Below are positions 10,758 to 21,192 of a stretch of 64,000 bases of DNA, piece by piece; the first letter of the stretch is position 1, and every line of letters starts with the position of its first letter. The notes beneath the pieces are model-generated. The model was not told the DNA's origin and searched no databases. It saw nothing but the letters and a program-made list of their open reading frames with translations. Location of the stretch: the NCBI GenBank assembly GCA_013146195.2, contig CM028380.1:83051142-83115141 (forward strand), read 5' to 3'. The DNA comes from Codonopsis lanceolata. Lineage: Eukaryota > Streptophyta > Magnoliopsida > Asterales > Campanulaceae. The translations under genes and the position numbers were made by a program.

Positions 10758-11013
10758 TTCTTCAGTTCCTTAATCAACTTGCCAAGTCATGTTAAACGTC
10801 TGCTTGCCATGGACAATTATGGTTTTTACTCGTTTAGACCAGGGCGTATTTAATTAGTTGTTCTTGTTTCTATTTATGTTTATCGAGGTAAGGCTCCTTT
10901 GTCCCCCCATTTATAAGGGTAAGGCTGGTTGTCCCCCTCAAGTTTGTTCCTTGTCTTTTTCATTGAATAAAATTCGCAGGGTGTCGCCCCTGTTTTATTT
11001 ATAAAAAAAAAAA
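10758..11013 (+). other. LINE 3' UTR and poly(A) tail
   Basis: Non-coding stretch with AATAAAAT at 10966, AGGGTGTCG about 12 bp later, and a terminal A-run. The same motif pair ends the other LINE at 62731..62775, so the two LINEs share a tail type, possibly the part recognised by the RT. Confidence 0.7.
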
Positions 11014-11028
11014 AAGCCTTATTTGGGG

Positions 11029-11454
11029 AAGCTTGAAGGGTTCACCAACCATCAAGTGAGTGTTAAGGGTACCATCAAGCTGGAGGTCTTCATGGGAGAT
11101 GGGACTCAAACGCGAATTGATATGATCACCTTCCTGGTGATTGATCTTAAGTCTGCTTACAACTACATCCTTGGTGCCCCGGCCATGGCTAAATTTCAGA
11201 TGGTTACCTCAATCCCTCACCAAAAGGCAAAATTCTATACCGAAGAGGGACTAGGTATCCTTAACAGCAAGTCGCAGGCAATGTGGGAGTATGTCTGGGA
11301 TTCCCAGAGGAAGAAACAGAAGCTGATCATGGACATTCCCGAGCAAACAGCCACAATTCCTGAGTGGGAAACCACTACCAGAATTATACCGGGCCCAGTT
11401 TCCATTAACAATATTGAGCTTGGGGAATCCTCTGGAACAGTAGTACCAATGTAG
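11029..11454 (+). pseudogene. Protease C-terminal part and linker of the host Tat-type element
   Basis: Resumes the reading cut at 6955. Contains FTNHQVSVKGTI, FLVIDLKSAYNYILGAP and SIPHQKAKF, the conserved C-terminal phrases of Tat retropepsins, then a charged linker (DSQRKKQKL). It stops at 11452..11454. The flanking 15-bp duplication fixes the join. About 140 codons remain open, more than most other parts of this element. Confidence 0.8.
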
Positions 11455-11532
11455 GTCGACAAGCCCGAGCACACTCCAGCACCAACAATCTCTAGGCGTA
11501 AGGCCCGGCGTCCCGAGGCACAAGAGATTGAG

Positions 11533-12060
11533 ATGGATACTCTGCAAGTCCGGGATGAACCTGAATTCCAGCCACATGATGAGTTGGAAGAAATAGGCAT
11601 CAACCCAACTTACCCCGAGCAGAAGATCAAGATTGAAAAGTCCATGCCTCCTGAAACTCGGGACAAACTGATCGAGCTACTCAAGAACAACATGGATGTA
11701 TTTGCAATTGTCGAAGACATGCAAGAAATCAGTGAGAATGTTGCCCGCCACGACCTGAACGTGGATCCAACTTTTTGACCTATTCAACAGCGACCAAGGC
11801 AATACTCCCCAGAGAAGAGTGCAGTGATCAAAACAAAGGTGAAAAAGAATGTGCATTCAGGGTCCGAGCAGGAAAATTTCTGGGATTCATGGTCAATCAG
11901 CGCGAGATAGAGGCAAACCCAAAAAAGATCCAAGCCCTGATCAAGATGGAGCATCCTTACTGCATCAAGCACATCCAACAATTGAACGACAGAATCATTA
12001 CCCTTGGTCGCTTCATCTCCCGGTCAGCGGAAAAGTGTCTCCTATTCTTCAAAGACCTGT
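11533..12060 (+). pseudogene. Reverse transcriptase remnant of the host Tat-type element (palm deleted)
   Basis: The RT entry region is present (PEFQPHDELEEIGI, KNNMDVFA, HDLNVDPTF, then QQRPRQYSPEKSAVI in the other frame after a stop at 11776..11778). Right after KTKVKK the sequence jumps to CAFRVRAGKFLGFMVNQREI, which normally lies after the YVDD box. The whole fingers/palm core, including YVDD, is therefore missing. The reading is then cut at 12060 by the Ogre-like element and resumes at 32500. Confidence 0.8.
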
Positions 12061-13903
12061 TGTGGGTTCCCGGGACGTGCGCCCGCGCCCCGCGCGCCCT
12101 TGGATAGGGGTGCGTCTATGTGCGGATGCGGTGACACCACTGCTCTCGTTCCACCCTCCCTTCTTTAGGGGAAGACGAAATCAAAAGTGCGAGAGGAGTG
12201 TTGTCTATGATAGCGCGTTGGAATGCGCCTCGGTTGCCTTTAGTGGATTTTTAATCCAATATGGGAACTTGTGGTTTCCCACATCAAGTTATCCATTTTT
12301 TAGGGGATACCAGGATATGGGAAGGCATCACCCTTTCATTCCCATTTTCCCTTTTTTAGGGGAGAACGGAAAAGTGCAAAAAAGGATGTTGCAGCGCCCC
12401 CACTATGGATTTTATTAAAAATATCCTTATGGCCCATTTCGTATCACTATGGGAGCTTTGGGTTTCCCGCATCAAGTTATCCCTTGTTTAGGGGATACCA
12501 GGATATGGGATTAATACATCACTCTTCCATTCCCATTTTCCCTTTTTTAGGGGAAAACGAAAAAGTGCAAAGAAGGAGTGTTGCGAGGCCCCACTTGATC
12601 CAAAAAGTTTTAGAGTCGCCATCGTTATTTTAAGGAAAAATAAAGCAAAACCAAAAAAATGAAAAATAAACCAGAGAAAAAGAAAACGGGTTCGGAGGCT
12701 AAGTTACGAGTTGGGAAGGTGCTAGGCACCCAACTCGCCCTTTCGGTCTCAAAAGAGTTTTTGGCTAAAATATGCTTATTGTTGTATTTATTTAGTAGAT
12801 AAATAAATCATTAAAAGACAGGAAATTAAACAAATACATCCGTGGCTACATTATTTACGGACTTGCAGCCATTTCCTTACAATAATTACAAATGTATTTA
12901 AAAATATTTGGTCATTATAACGGTTCTTTTACATAATATTTCATATTCTAATCCGGGCAGCATAACGGCTTATATTGACTACATATTGCCGGATTTAAAT
13001 AACAACTTTAAATAAAAACTGAACAAGTAAATAAAACGCCCTTAAAGGCTATTACCTTTTAGAGCGGTATTGTGCTCGCTCTGTCCTTTAGGGAGAGAGA
13101 GTCTTTTGTTGTTGTTGTTGTGTGGTTGTTGTTTTGATTTGGGCAGAGTGACTGCTTATTTTGGATGACTTGGGCTTGTTCACTCGGGCAGAGTAACAAC
13201 TTATTTTGGAAGGTTTTTGGCCTTTTGGTTGGGCGAAATAACAGCTTAGTTTTTGAGGATTTCAACTCATTACTCGGGCAGAGTAACGGCTTACTTTGGG
13301 ATTTTTGGGCCGGGGAAGTAAGGTGGATACCTAATTACTAGGCTAGGGATCACTTATAACAGGTGGATTTTTATTTTGGCGGAGTTTGGACGGGGTTTGG
13401 GATCTTTGGTGGGCTACACTCACCTATCTCACACCTCTCGCTAAAATTTTCTCTCAGCGTCGAAGGAACACGGAGAGAGAGAGAGCAACAGAGTTTCTTC
13501 GCGATCAAAATCTCTTGAACACTGGAGAAGGTGTCCAACACACTTATTTATAGGTGGGACGAGGGAGTCATCGGGAATTTCTTGGTTTCTTCAGCCGGCT
13601 TCAACCACTTGTGCACCAAGCTTCACGAGTTGCACAATGTGTTAAGTCTAATAGCTACATCAGCTCATCGGGCGCCGACACATCCCCCCCTTGGCGCGGC
13701 ACCCAGCAAGCTTTTAGGCCGCGCCAAGGAACTATTGAAGTTCCAATTTTGACACTTTCACCCCTCGCAATTCACTGTTTTGTGCATCCTGCTTTGCCTT
13801 TCGCATTTTTGACTCCTGTAACTTGACATTTGTTAAGTTTGAACAGTTCTTGATATCATATGTCAAAGTCACATATCAGGGGTATGAAATTGGGGTGTCT
13901 ACA
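12061..13903 (-). repeat. 3' LTR of the Ogre/Tat-like element (left in window)
   Basis: 1843 bp, aligned end to end by eye with the right LTR. Differences include scattered substitutions and an extra module of about 190 bp near 12400..12590. There, the stretch containing TTTAGGGGATACCAGGATAT and CCCTTTTTTAGGGGA is repeated once more than in the right LTR. It also contains four 45-bp repeats (13141..13320). The substitutions and the broken genes indicate an insertion that is not recent. Confidence 0.9.
13141..13320. repeat. Four tandem 45-bp repeats in the left LTR
   Basis: Units start with GGGCAGAGTAACGGCTTA or variants at 13141, 13186, 13231 and 13276, an exact 45-bp period. The same four units with the same period are in the right LTR (30888, 30933, 30978, 31023), so they predate this insertion. 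Confidence 0.85.
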
Positions 13904-15448
13904 GAGCCCCTCAACGATGGAGTCTACGGGTAACCCAAGGCTTACTGAGTAGACGAACATCGTTGATAAACAATAGACTCTCCAATTTCGTTCAATTAAA
14001 ATGGAAGAGAAATGCAATTCGTAGCAGTTACAATGCATAGTTTATCATGCTATCCAAACTCAATAACCTAGACATATTTAGTCAGTTATAACAGGTTATC
14101 GTAGTTTTTAAGCAGATATGAATTTAAAGTGCTCTGATGGTCGGACCTACTAGTGTAGGCTGCCTACGTATTCTTTAATAAAGAAAATCAGACCAAACGT
14201 AGTTCAGGCCAAAAACCTAAACTACAACCAAATGAGGATGTTATGTTCTTCGGGTCAAAACCTGATCAAGAACACAACAAGAAAAAGATTTTTGTGTTTT
14301 TTGAAAAGTCGTATTCAAACGATCACGGACGGCCGTTTAAATATGGTATAAAGATTAGAATGTTTTTCGGAAACCATATTTCAACTGGTCAAAACATGTC
14401 ATTGAAATACGTTAAGAGTCATTTTCAAAAATTTGTGTCTGGCTGGTTAATGCCTTGTTTCCGAACACAACTGAAAACTTATCAAATTTTCCGAAAACTG
14501 CACTCGACCGATCAAAATCCGTCATCGACCACGACAGAGAAAAATATTCTTCAAGTTTTTTCGAAAACTGTGTGAAGGTGGAAAACATTCTTTTTCCTTT
14601 CTTTTCTTTCTCACTCTCTCTGTTTTTTTTTTCAATATTCCTCTTTTCTTGTTTTTTTTAAATATTCATCTTTTATTTTGTGTTTTTGAAATATTCATCT
14701 TTTTTTTTAAATCAGAAACGTCTTAAAAAGGGTTTTCTTTTATTTGAAAAACGAAAATCTTTTGGAAAAGACTTTTTCTTTTATTATTATTTTGGAAAAT
14801 GAAACTCCTTATAAAAAAAGGAGTTTTCTTTTATTTTTGAAAAACAAAACAAAACTCTTGAATTTGTTCTAAATTAAGTTAAGGTAAGAATACTATACCT
14901 GTCTTACCTTTTCGCGCCCAAGTGGCTACCGCGGATTCGGCTAATTTTGACATATCTGCCACTCTTGCCTTTTCAAGCTAGGGACTTTTTTTTCTTTTTT
15001 TCTTTTTTCTTTCTTTTTTTCCTTTTTTTCTCTTTTCTTTTTTCTTTCTGCCACTGAAATTTTTTTTTCTATGTTGACTTTGTGGCTGACCCGCTGGGGA
15101 TATTATTTTTCTTTGTCCACTGATGGATGGTCGTCGATTTTTGGTTAACAAAATTAACTTCGTTAACCCTTCGTTAAGCTCAAGGACCATTTTGGAAACT
15201 TTAGAACATGGGGACTTAAGTGTCGCAGCTTCAAACTTTGGAGGGGGAAAAGGAAAAATTCCTTTTTCCTCCCTTATAATGGATGGGAGTGAGGGAGAGG
15301 AGCTACTGCTCCCTCCTTCTTCTTTCTCTCTTCTTTTCTTTCCTTTCTATGACGCCATTGTTGCTGCCTTTTGTTTCTTTTTCTTATTTTCTCAATTTTG
15401 CTCATTTTCTCAATTTTCTTCTGCCAATTTCAGTGATTTGTTTAGCAG
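13904..15448. other. Purine tract and non-coding end of the Ogre-like element / upstream region of the PMD gene
   Basis: Directly beside the left LTR the minus strand reads TTGAGGGGCTC, a candidate polypurine tract. Farther in are GGCTGCCTACGTATTC (near 14158), a phrase common in Ogre-type 3' regions, and long T-rich tracts at 14590..15065. As the 5' flank of the plus-strand PMD gene, it has a weak TATA-like CCTTATAATGG near 15273. No coding sequence is supported. Confidence 0.55.
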
Positions 15449-18134
15449 ATGGCATCTTCTTCTCGATCCAGGAAGGGGAAGGCTCCCATGCACCCAGAAT
15501 CTGGCGAAAGGAGGAGAGAGTTTCCTCCTTTGATCCGGAATAAGCTCAAATACCGGTATTCCACCAATGACTGGGGCAATATTCTGCGAGATCAGAACAC
15601 TCACGTGTCCAATCTTCCTCCCACCACTGTAAGTTTCTTTCTTTTTCTAGATTTTCCTGGATATACTTTAAATCTACTAAATTTCTGCACTGTTTGGTAC
15701 TTTTGGAGCACTCCTGACTTTATTAGTGATGCATATGCATGTCCTATTTATGCCTAAATAATGTAATTAAGTGATGATGCATGAAATTTATATGATTTAT
15801 TTTTGCGATGCATGATTGAACTAGTGGTCACTATTTGACCCTACTATAAATGCAAAATGGAGCTATATGATGCATGTTTTACACCTAAACACATTTTTGC
15901 ATGCAATAGAATCACGAGACGGACTTTTCGGGATATAATTTAAATTTTTCGAAACGCATTTTCGGGCATATTTTCGGATAAAAATGGGACAAAACAGATA
16001 TATTTCATGCCTTTAGGTTCATTTTTCATGCATGCAAATGTTGCAGGGACATAGTAAATGCCATAAAAATATTTATTTTAATGATCAGTGACATTTTATT
16101 CTCTTTTTAGCGTACCCTTAATGCAGCTTATTGGACAATGAAATGCACATGATGGATGCATGAACTACTTTATTTGATGCAAATGTAATGCAAAACAATT
16201 ATGAGATGATACATGAATATTTTCCTATTTTATTATGCACATGGTAAATGAAGCCTAACATGCATTCCTATGATGCCTAGGATGCGAAAATAACTATTTA
16301 AATGCAAAATAATTACATATAATCTTTTTTATTATTATTTTTGAAATACATTCTTAGATGTATTTTATTGATTTATTTGAAAGAATGTAAAGGAATATGG
16401 CATATATGTACAACATATAGACTTTTTTTTAATTATCTTTTGTATTTCACATAAAAGAATGATGTTTAATGAAATTAAATGTTTATTTTCATGTGAATTT
16501 ATGTACATATATATATAAAAAAAATGGTAAGTGTTTATTTACGTCAAAAATAATTAATGAATAATAAAAGAAAAAACCTTCTTTTTTTATTTTTATTTTA
16601 GCATGCTACAATTTTATAATTCATGAGGTACAATGCATGCAACATGTTTATTATTCATACTACTGTTTAAAAAAATGTACAAGGAAAAATAAGGATAGTG
16701 GACTTACATTTTCTTCCTTTCCCTTTTTTTTTAGATTCTCAGAGAATTCCAAAGGGTGCGGGCATCATGCGCTAATGTTGTGGAGATTTATGCCATGTTG
16801 CCCGAGGCGGCGCAGCTCTTGGTGGAGGGCTCTGGCTTTAGTGTCTTCATGCATTCCTTCAACCACTTCACCAGCTATCTGCCCATTTTCGATGTGCTCG
16901 GGGACTTCTGGTGGGACACCACCCATACCTTCCATTTCAGCTGGGGGGGAGGCGACCATGACCCCGTGTGATTTTGCCGCGATCTCGGGCATTCCTACCA
17001 GCATAGGGGAGACCCTGGCTCCTGATTTTACTCTCCGTCGGCGTAGGGAGGAGGTAGTGGACCTCCTGGGTTTTGAGCCGAAATTCAAATCGACGGATGA
17101 GATATTTATCGGCAGCGTATGGAGATGGCTTCTCGACAATGCCGGGCGGGTGCCGGTGAATGATGTAGCTGTCGTGACTCGAGTGGCTAGACCGTTTCTA
17201 TTTTTCTTTATTGGCGCATTGCTCTTTGCCAACTCCTCTACCACCCTGAGGGTTTCCGTCCTGGCTTGCTTGGCAGATTTTGAGCGGATCCCTTTGTATG
17301 ATTGGGGACAGGCAGGTTTGGCCGAATTGTATGCTTCCATGGATAGGGTCTGCCAGAATGACTCGCCGACTCTAATTGGTTTTGCCCCGACATGGGAGGT
17401 ATATGGCTTTTCCTGCTTTTGTTGTTTTTCTCTTTTTTTTGTATACTCTTTTTTTATTTTTCCTTTTTTTTTACTGATAACACATTTTTTTTCTTCTTTT
17501 TTTTTTTTTTTTTTTGCAGGTCTGGGCCTTTTCAGTTTTTCACTTTTCGTTGGGTCCTCTCATTCGGCGAGTTCACCAGTCTCCATACTTGTCCCAGTAC
17601 GTTGATGATAACAGGGTTTATCCGACCCAGGACGGTGGTTGCAAGGATAGGGAAAAAGTGCTGGAACGGATTGTTAGCTCGAGTCCGTGTACAGTGCACT
17701 TCCTTCCTTGGGAGGGCCTGGAGGGGCATTATGCAGTTGCTTTGGGACTCAGCCGCTACCGAATATTGATGGTTTCTATTATGGTGGATTCCGTATACTT
17801 GGGCGAGCGGGTGAACCGTCAGCATCAGTCTATTCTAGTAGCTCCAGTGGTGCCTCCTCGGCTTCCTTTCTGGGTGATAGAGTCTGATCAACTGCCAAAC
17901 ATGTATCAGTACCTGGGGAAATACCTCAAGCCAGTGACAGATTATCCAATGATGGCATATAAGGATATCCTGAATTTAGTGTTGCATCCCCCTCTTCCTG
18001 CTCCTGTCGTACCCATGTGGCATTCTGATGCTTCTGCCAGGCCAGGGCCATCTACTTCATCTCTCGACGAGAACCTGATGTTCACAGAGCCTGATGATAT
18101 CTTCTCTACCTTTCAGTATCAGTGGGGGTGGTAA
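15449..18134 (+). pseudogene. Antisense plant-mobile-domain (PMD) gene within the Ogre-like element, three exons
   Basis: Exons 15449..15628, 16735..17398 and 17520..18134. Introns have clear GTAAGT...TTTTAG and GTATAT...TTTGCAG ends and keep phase 0. Exon 1 starts MASSSRSRKGKAP. Exon 2 has the PMD hallmarks (FNHFTSYLPIFDVLGDFWWD, FHFSWG, TPCDFAAISGIP, IGALLFANSS, YDWGQAGLAELY). Exon 3 continues VWAFSVF to PPRLPFWVIESDQLPNMYQY and stops at 18132..18134. PMD proteins (MAIN/MAIL1-like) are plant nuclear proteins related to transposon-encoded ones. A seven-G run at 16943..16949 puts exon 2 out of frame; six Gs would keep the family reading. Orientation is opposite to gag-pol, as in the extra antisense genes known from Tat-lineage elements. 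Probably inactive because of the frameshift. Confidence 0.75.
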
Positions 18135-19245
18135 CACGGTAGAGCAGGTTCTTCCTGAGCAGGCTCGTTCGGTAGACACATTCACTTTTATTGTCTCTCT
18201 CCCTCTTTTTTTTTATTTGCATACATATTTTTTTATCCTCATTTTTTTTTCGTATATATATTCTTTTTTGGAGACTAACACATTTTCTTTTTTTTTCTTT
18301 TTTTTTAGGTGAACGTGTCTACTTATAAGAAGTGGGGCTTTTTCAAGATCGACAAGCTCTACCGAAACTTGTCGACGAAGTTCTCTTGCGGGAAGACAAG
18401 CGCCCGCACGTCGAAGTGATGATGACGACGATGATGATGTCGGGTCGAGCCGCGGCCGGGGCAAAGGTCGGGGATATAGAGCTGGTGGCACAACGGGTCC
18501 CTGGGTCATGGGTGGTGGCCTTAACAGGAGTCAGTCGTCCCAAGCACATTAGCTTCGGATTCCAACGAATATTAGTCTTTCTCTTTTTTTTTATATACAT
18601 TTTTTTTTTGTAAAAGTAACATGTACAGAAATTATTATATGATGCAATATAATGTAAATGATGCAATATATTACACATGCAAAACAAAATACACACATGA
18701 AATAAAGCTATACCAGACATCTAAAAGGTAATGGCACACCGTACTCTAAGGAAGGAAGTTTATGAAAATACACCTTTAGATCGAAGCGGGCTTTTCTAGT
18801 GATAGAGGAATGGAAGAACAGCCGCTTCCCTTATTATCTCGGTGCCTTGTGGCTATTGAACCCGTGTTCATAGCTATCTTTCATAGCCTTCCTTCCTTTC
18901 TCGCGATCAGACGTAGGAGCGGTGGGCTGTCGGACAATTAAACCAGGATACCAGGCAGAATTCTGAGCATAGTAGAGGGCACTTGGTGCGGCCATATGGG
19001 GAGTATGGCTCGGTGCCAAGGGGCTTTATTGGTGGCGCCATGGTTTTTCCTGCGCAGCCACTGTTCGTTTACTATTCACGCACTGTGCACTGGACTGTCC
19101 GTTTCTTCAGTTTTCGGTATAAATTCAGACGGAGACCAGCCTGATTTCTCACCAATTCACTTCGTCTGTTTTCAATTCACCAGCTTTCTTCTGTCCTGCC
19201 GTTGCTCTCTTTAGCCACATAAAATCCCTTACTTTTCTCTTATAA
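18135..19245 (+). other. Spacer between the two antisense genes, with a possible RG-rich terminal exon
   Basis: After a T-rich stretch and an acceptor-like TTTTTTTTAG (ending 18308), one frame ends at 18552 with an acidic D-run followed by an RGRGKGRG-type tail, like a nucleic-acid-binding C terminus. I could not find a donor in exon 3 that joins it in frame, so I do not attach it to the PMD gene. The remainder is T-rich or unremarkable; a TATA-like GGTATAAATTC lies near 19117. Confidence 0.35.
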
Positions 19246-20873
19246 ATGGCCGCACGTATTCCCACAGCTTTGGAAATTGAAGTTTACGAGAATGCCCTAG
19301 ATTTTCGGATTCTCTCCCTGCGATCTGACGAGCGGGACTGGTTGGGGTGGCACCTTCTCGTCGGATCGCAGTGACTGCCTACAGAAGGCGTCCATATATG
19401 GCTATCCGGGAGCTTTTTAACTCTACCCACAGTGCTACTACATGTTTCGTCAGTGGGGAAACTTTTAATTTAATGGTCCTTCCTGGGGTCTTCACAGAAT
19501 ACAGGGAGGATGATGTCGACTATCTGCGGCGTAGGATGACAGCGCTCTTTCTCTACTTGGTAGTGAGATACTTGATAGTAGGTCTACCCGGATTTGTTGA
19601 TGCGCGGGTCATTGACCTGGCATTACAGGCTCGAGATCGCCGGCTGAATATCGTCCCGGTGATTTTGGCGGAGACCTTCACGGGCCTGACTGCTTTTGCT
19701 ACTGGTGATGAACTGTTCCCTACCGGTAGCCCCATTTTGGTTCATATGAGGCTAGAAGAGCATTTCCTCTGGGTTCAGGCTCCCATGCCGCATGGAGCTC
19801 CTTATGACCCATCACTTTATGGCATGCGCGGGCATTTTCCTCAGACCAATTATTCTGAAATTGATTGGGCTGATCACTTTTATCGCCGGGGCTCGATGGA
19901 AATAATCTGGGTCATTCGCCATTGGGAGATCCGGCTTTTTCTTCGACATTCCGATGAGTATAGTCAAGTAGTCATGTTGGGTCTTCATCGGACCTCTGTT
20001 TATCAACCGGACCGGATCTTGTGGCAATTCGGGAGAGAGCAAGTGATCCCGGACACCACTCGTCCTATATACATGGGAATGGAGCTTACGGACAAGGGCT
20101 TGGGTCTTGCAATTCAGGGCATGTGGCACAGAGATTCTGAGAGGCTGGAGGCAGCCTATCCATATTCTGACTATATGTTTCCATCCCTTGGGTATTTAGC
20201 ATGGATCATGGTAGCTGCTGAGGGGCCGTCCAACACTATTCGGCGTGGACTGAGACACTTGCTGGGTCGCCATATAACTAACGAAGTAGATGCTCGCCTG
20301 ATGGAAATAGGCGAGGACATTGATAGCTCGGGGTTAGTTGTTCCTCAGGCTCTGGAAGCAAAATTCAGGCGGGTACATGGTCTTGATACTCGAACGGCCC
20401 ATGGACCGGATACTGCGGGTCCCAGCAATACATCCCACAGATTGAGTGATGTTAGTCGGCAGCATAACCCATGGGAACCAGAAGTAGCTGCTCCTCCTCC
20501 CCAGACTGGTTGGGGCACGGCTCTGAGAGTTGGCGGTAATAAGCCTCCACGGCTAAGCATGGCAACCAGGCAGGACAATCCATGGGAACAAGATATAGAT
20601 GTTCCTCCTCCCCCACCTGTATGGGGTACTGGTTTCAGAGATGATGGAGCTGGTCCGAGCAATACAGCTGCCCAGGAGAACGGAGATGCTGATGATGAAG
20701 AGGGAGACACCTCTGGTGGCTCACATGCCGGAAGTCTGGCTTCTTCTCGCACCTCACGAAGGAGTATGGGCCCGCTCGAGGACGCCACAGCAAGGATAGA
20801 CCGCTCGGGGCTAAGGTCGCAAGAAAAGGAATTGTTTCTGGGACAACAAAGGGGGTACAGGCAGTATATATAG
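19246..20873 (+). CDS. Second antisense ORF, PMD-like, within the Ogre-like element
   Basis: A reading of just over 500 codons runs uninterrupted to the stop at 20871..20873. The first clear ATG is at 19246 (MAARIPTALEIEVYENALDF), but that frame joins the main one only through a frameshift near 19340; the main frame alone has an ATG near 19398 (MAIRELFNSTHS). The middle reads YQPDRILWQFGREQVIP, close to the RVLRQFG-type motif in the C-terminal half of plant mobile domains. The tail (from about residue 330) is Pro/Gly/Asp-rich with two repeats of NPWEQD-type blocks. I therefore call it PMD-like, function unknown. It has no in-frame stop, whereas adjoining gag-pol is full of them. Confidence 0.55.
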
Positions 20874-21192
20874 ATATGTACAATGCAATCAATGTATAAT
20901 ATAGATGTCTTAGTAAATATTCCTAAGTTGCACCTTGGGACTCGTAAAATTATATTTTAATGTTTTAAATATGAGCCTTTTGTCGTGGTTTTTCTCTTCT
21001 GTCAGTCGAGCCTTTGGTATATTGAAGACTGGAGGCAGTATGCTGAGGGCTTTAAATAATGCCTTTCCTCTCCTTTTTATCTCCCTATTAATTTTTTTTA
21101 AATATATATAGGCCCTAACTTTTGCCTAGGTCGCCCTTTCGGGTTTTCAGCCTAGCAGGCTGGAGAGGGAAGCATCTGCTAGATAGAATGGC
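20874..21192. other. Convergent spacer between antisense ORF and integrase
   Basis: The plus-strand ORF and the minus-strand integrase converge here. The segment is AT-rich, holds TATATATA near 21104 and CAGCCTAGCAGGCTGGAG (21150..21167), a short inverted repeat that could act as a transcript end. No gene is seen. Confidence 0.4.

Larger units (their letters stand above)
6956..11013 (+). mobile_element. tRNA-headed, 5'-truncated L1-type LINE with poly(A) tail
   Basis: The whole 4.06-kb insertion is bounded by one 15-bp target-site duplication AAGCCTTATTTGGGG (6941..6955; 11014..11028) and ends in a poly(A) run (about 11003..11013). Its first about 120 bp look like a tRNA-derived SINE head. 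The rest is a LINE that starts inside the endonuclease domain and continues through RT and RNase H to a 3' UTR. A single duplication around both parts means that they were inserted together. No ORF1 is present. Confidence 0.88.

Noticed and set aside
13059..13265. Minus-strand ORF over the 45-bp repeats
   Set aside because: It is open only because the repeat unit is 15 codons long; it lies within an LTR and has no family resemblance.
18309..18552. Acidic/RGRG-rich exon as exon 4 of the PMD gene
   Set aside because: No donor in exon 3 keeps the frame, and the piece needs a further frame change; kept only as a note in the spacer entry.
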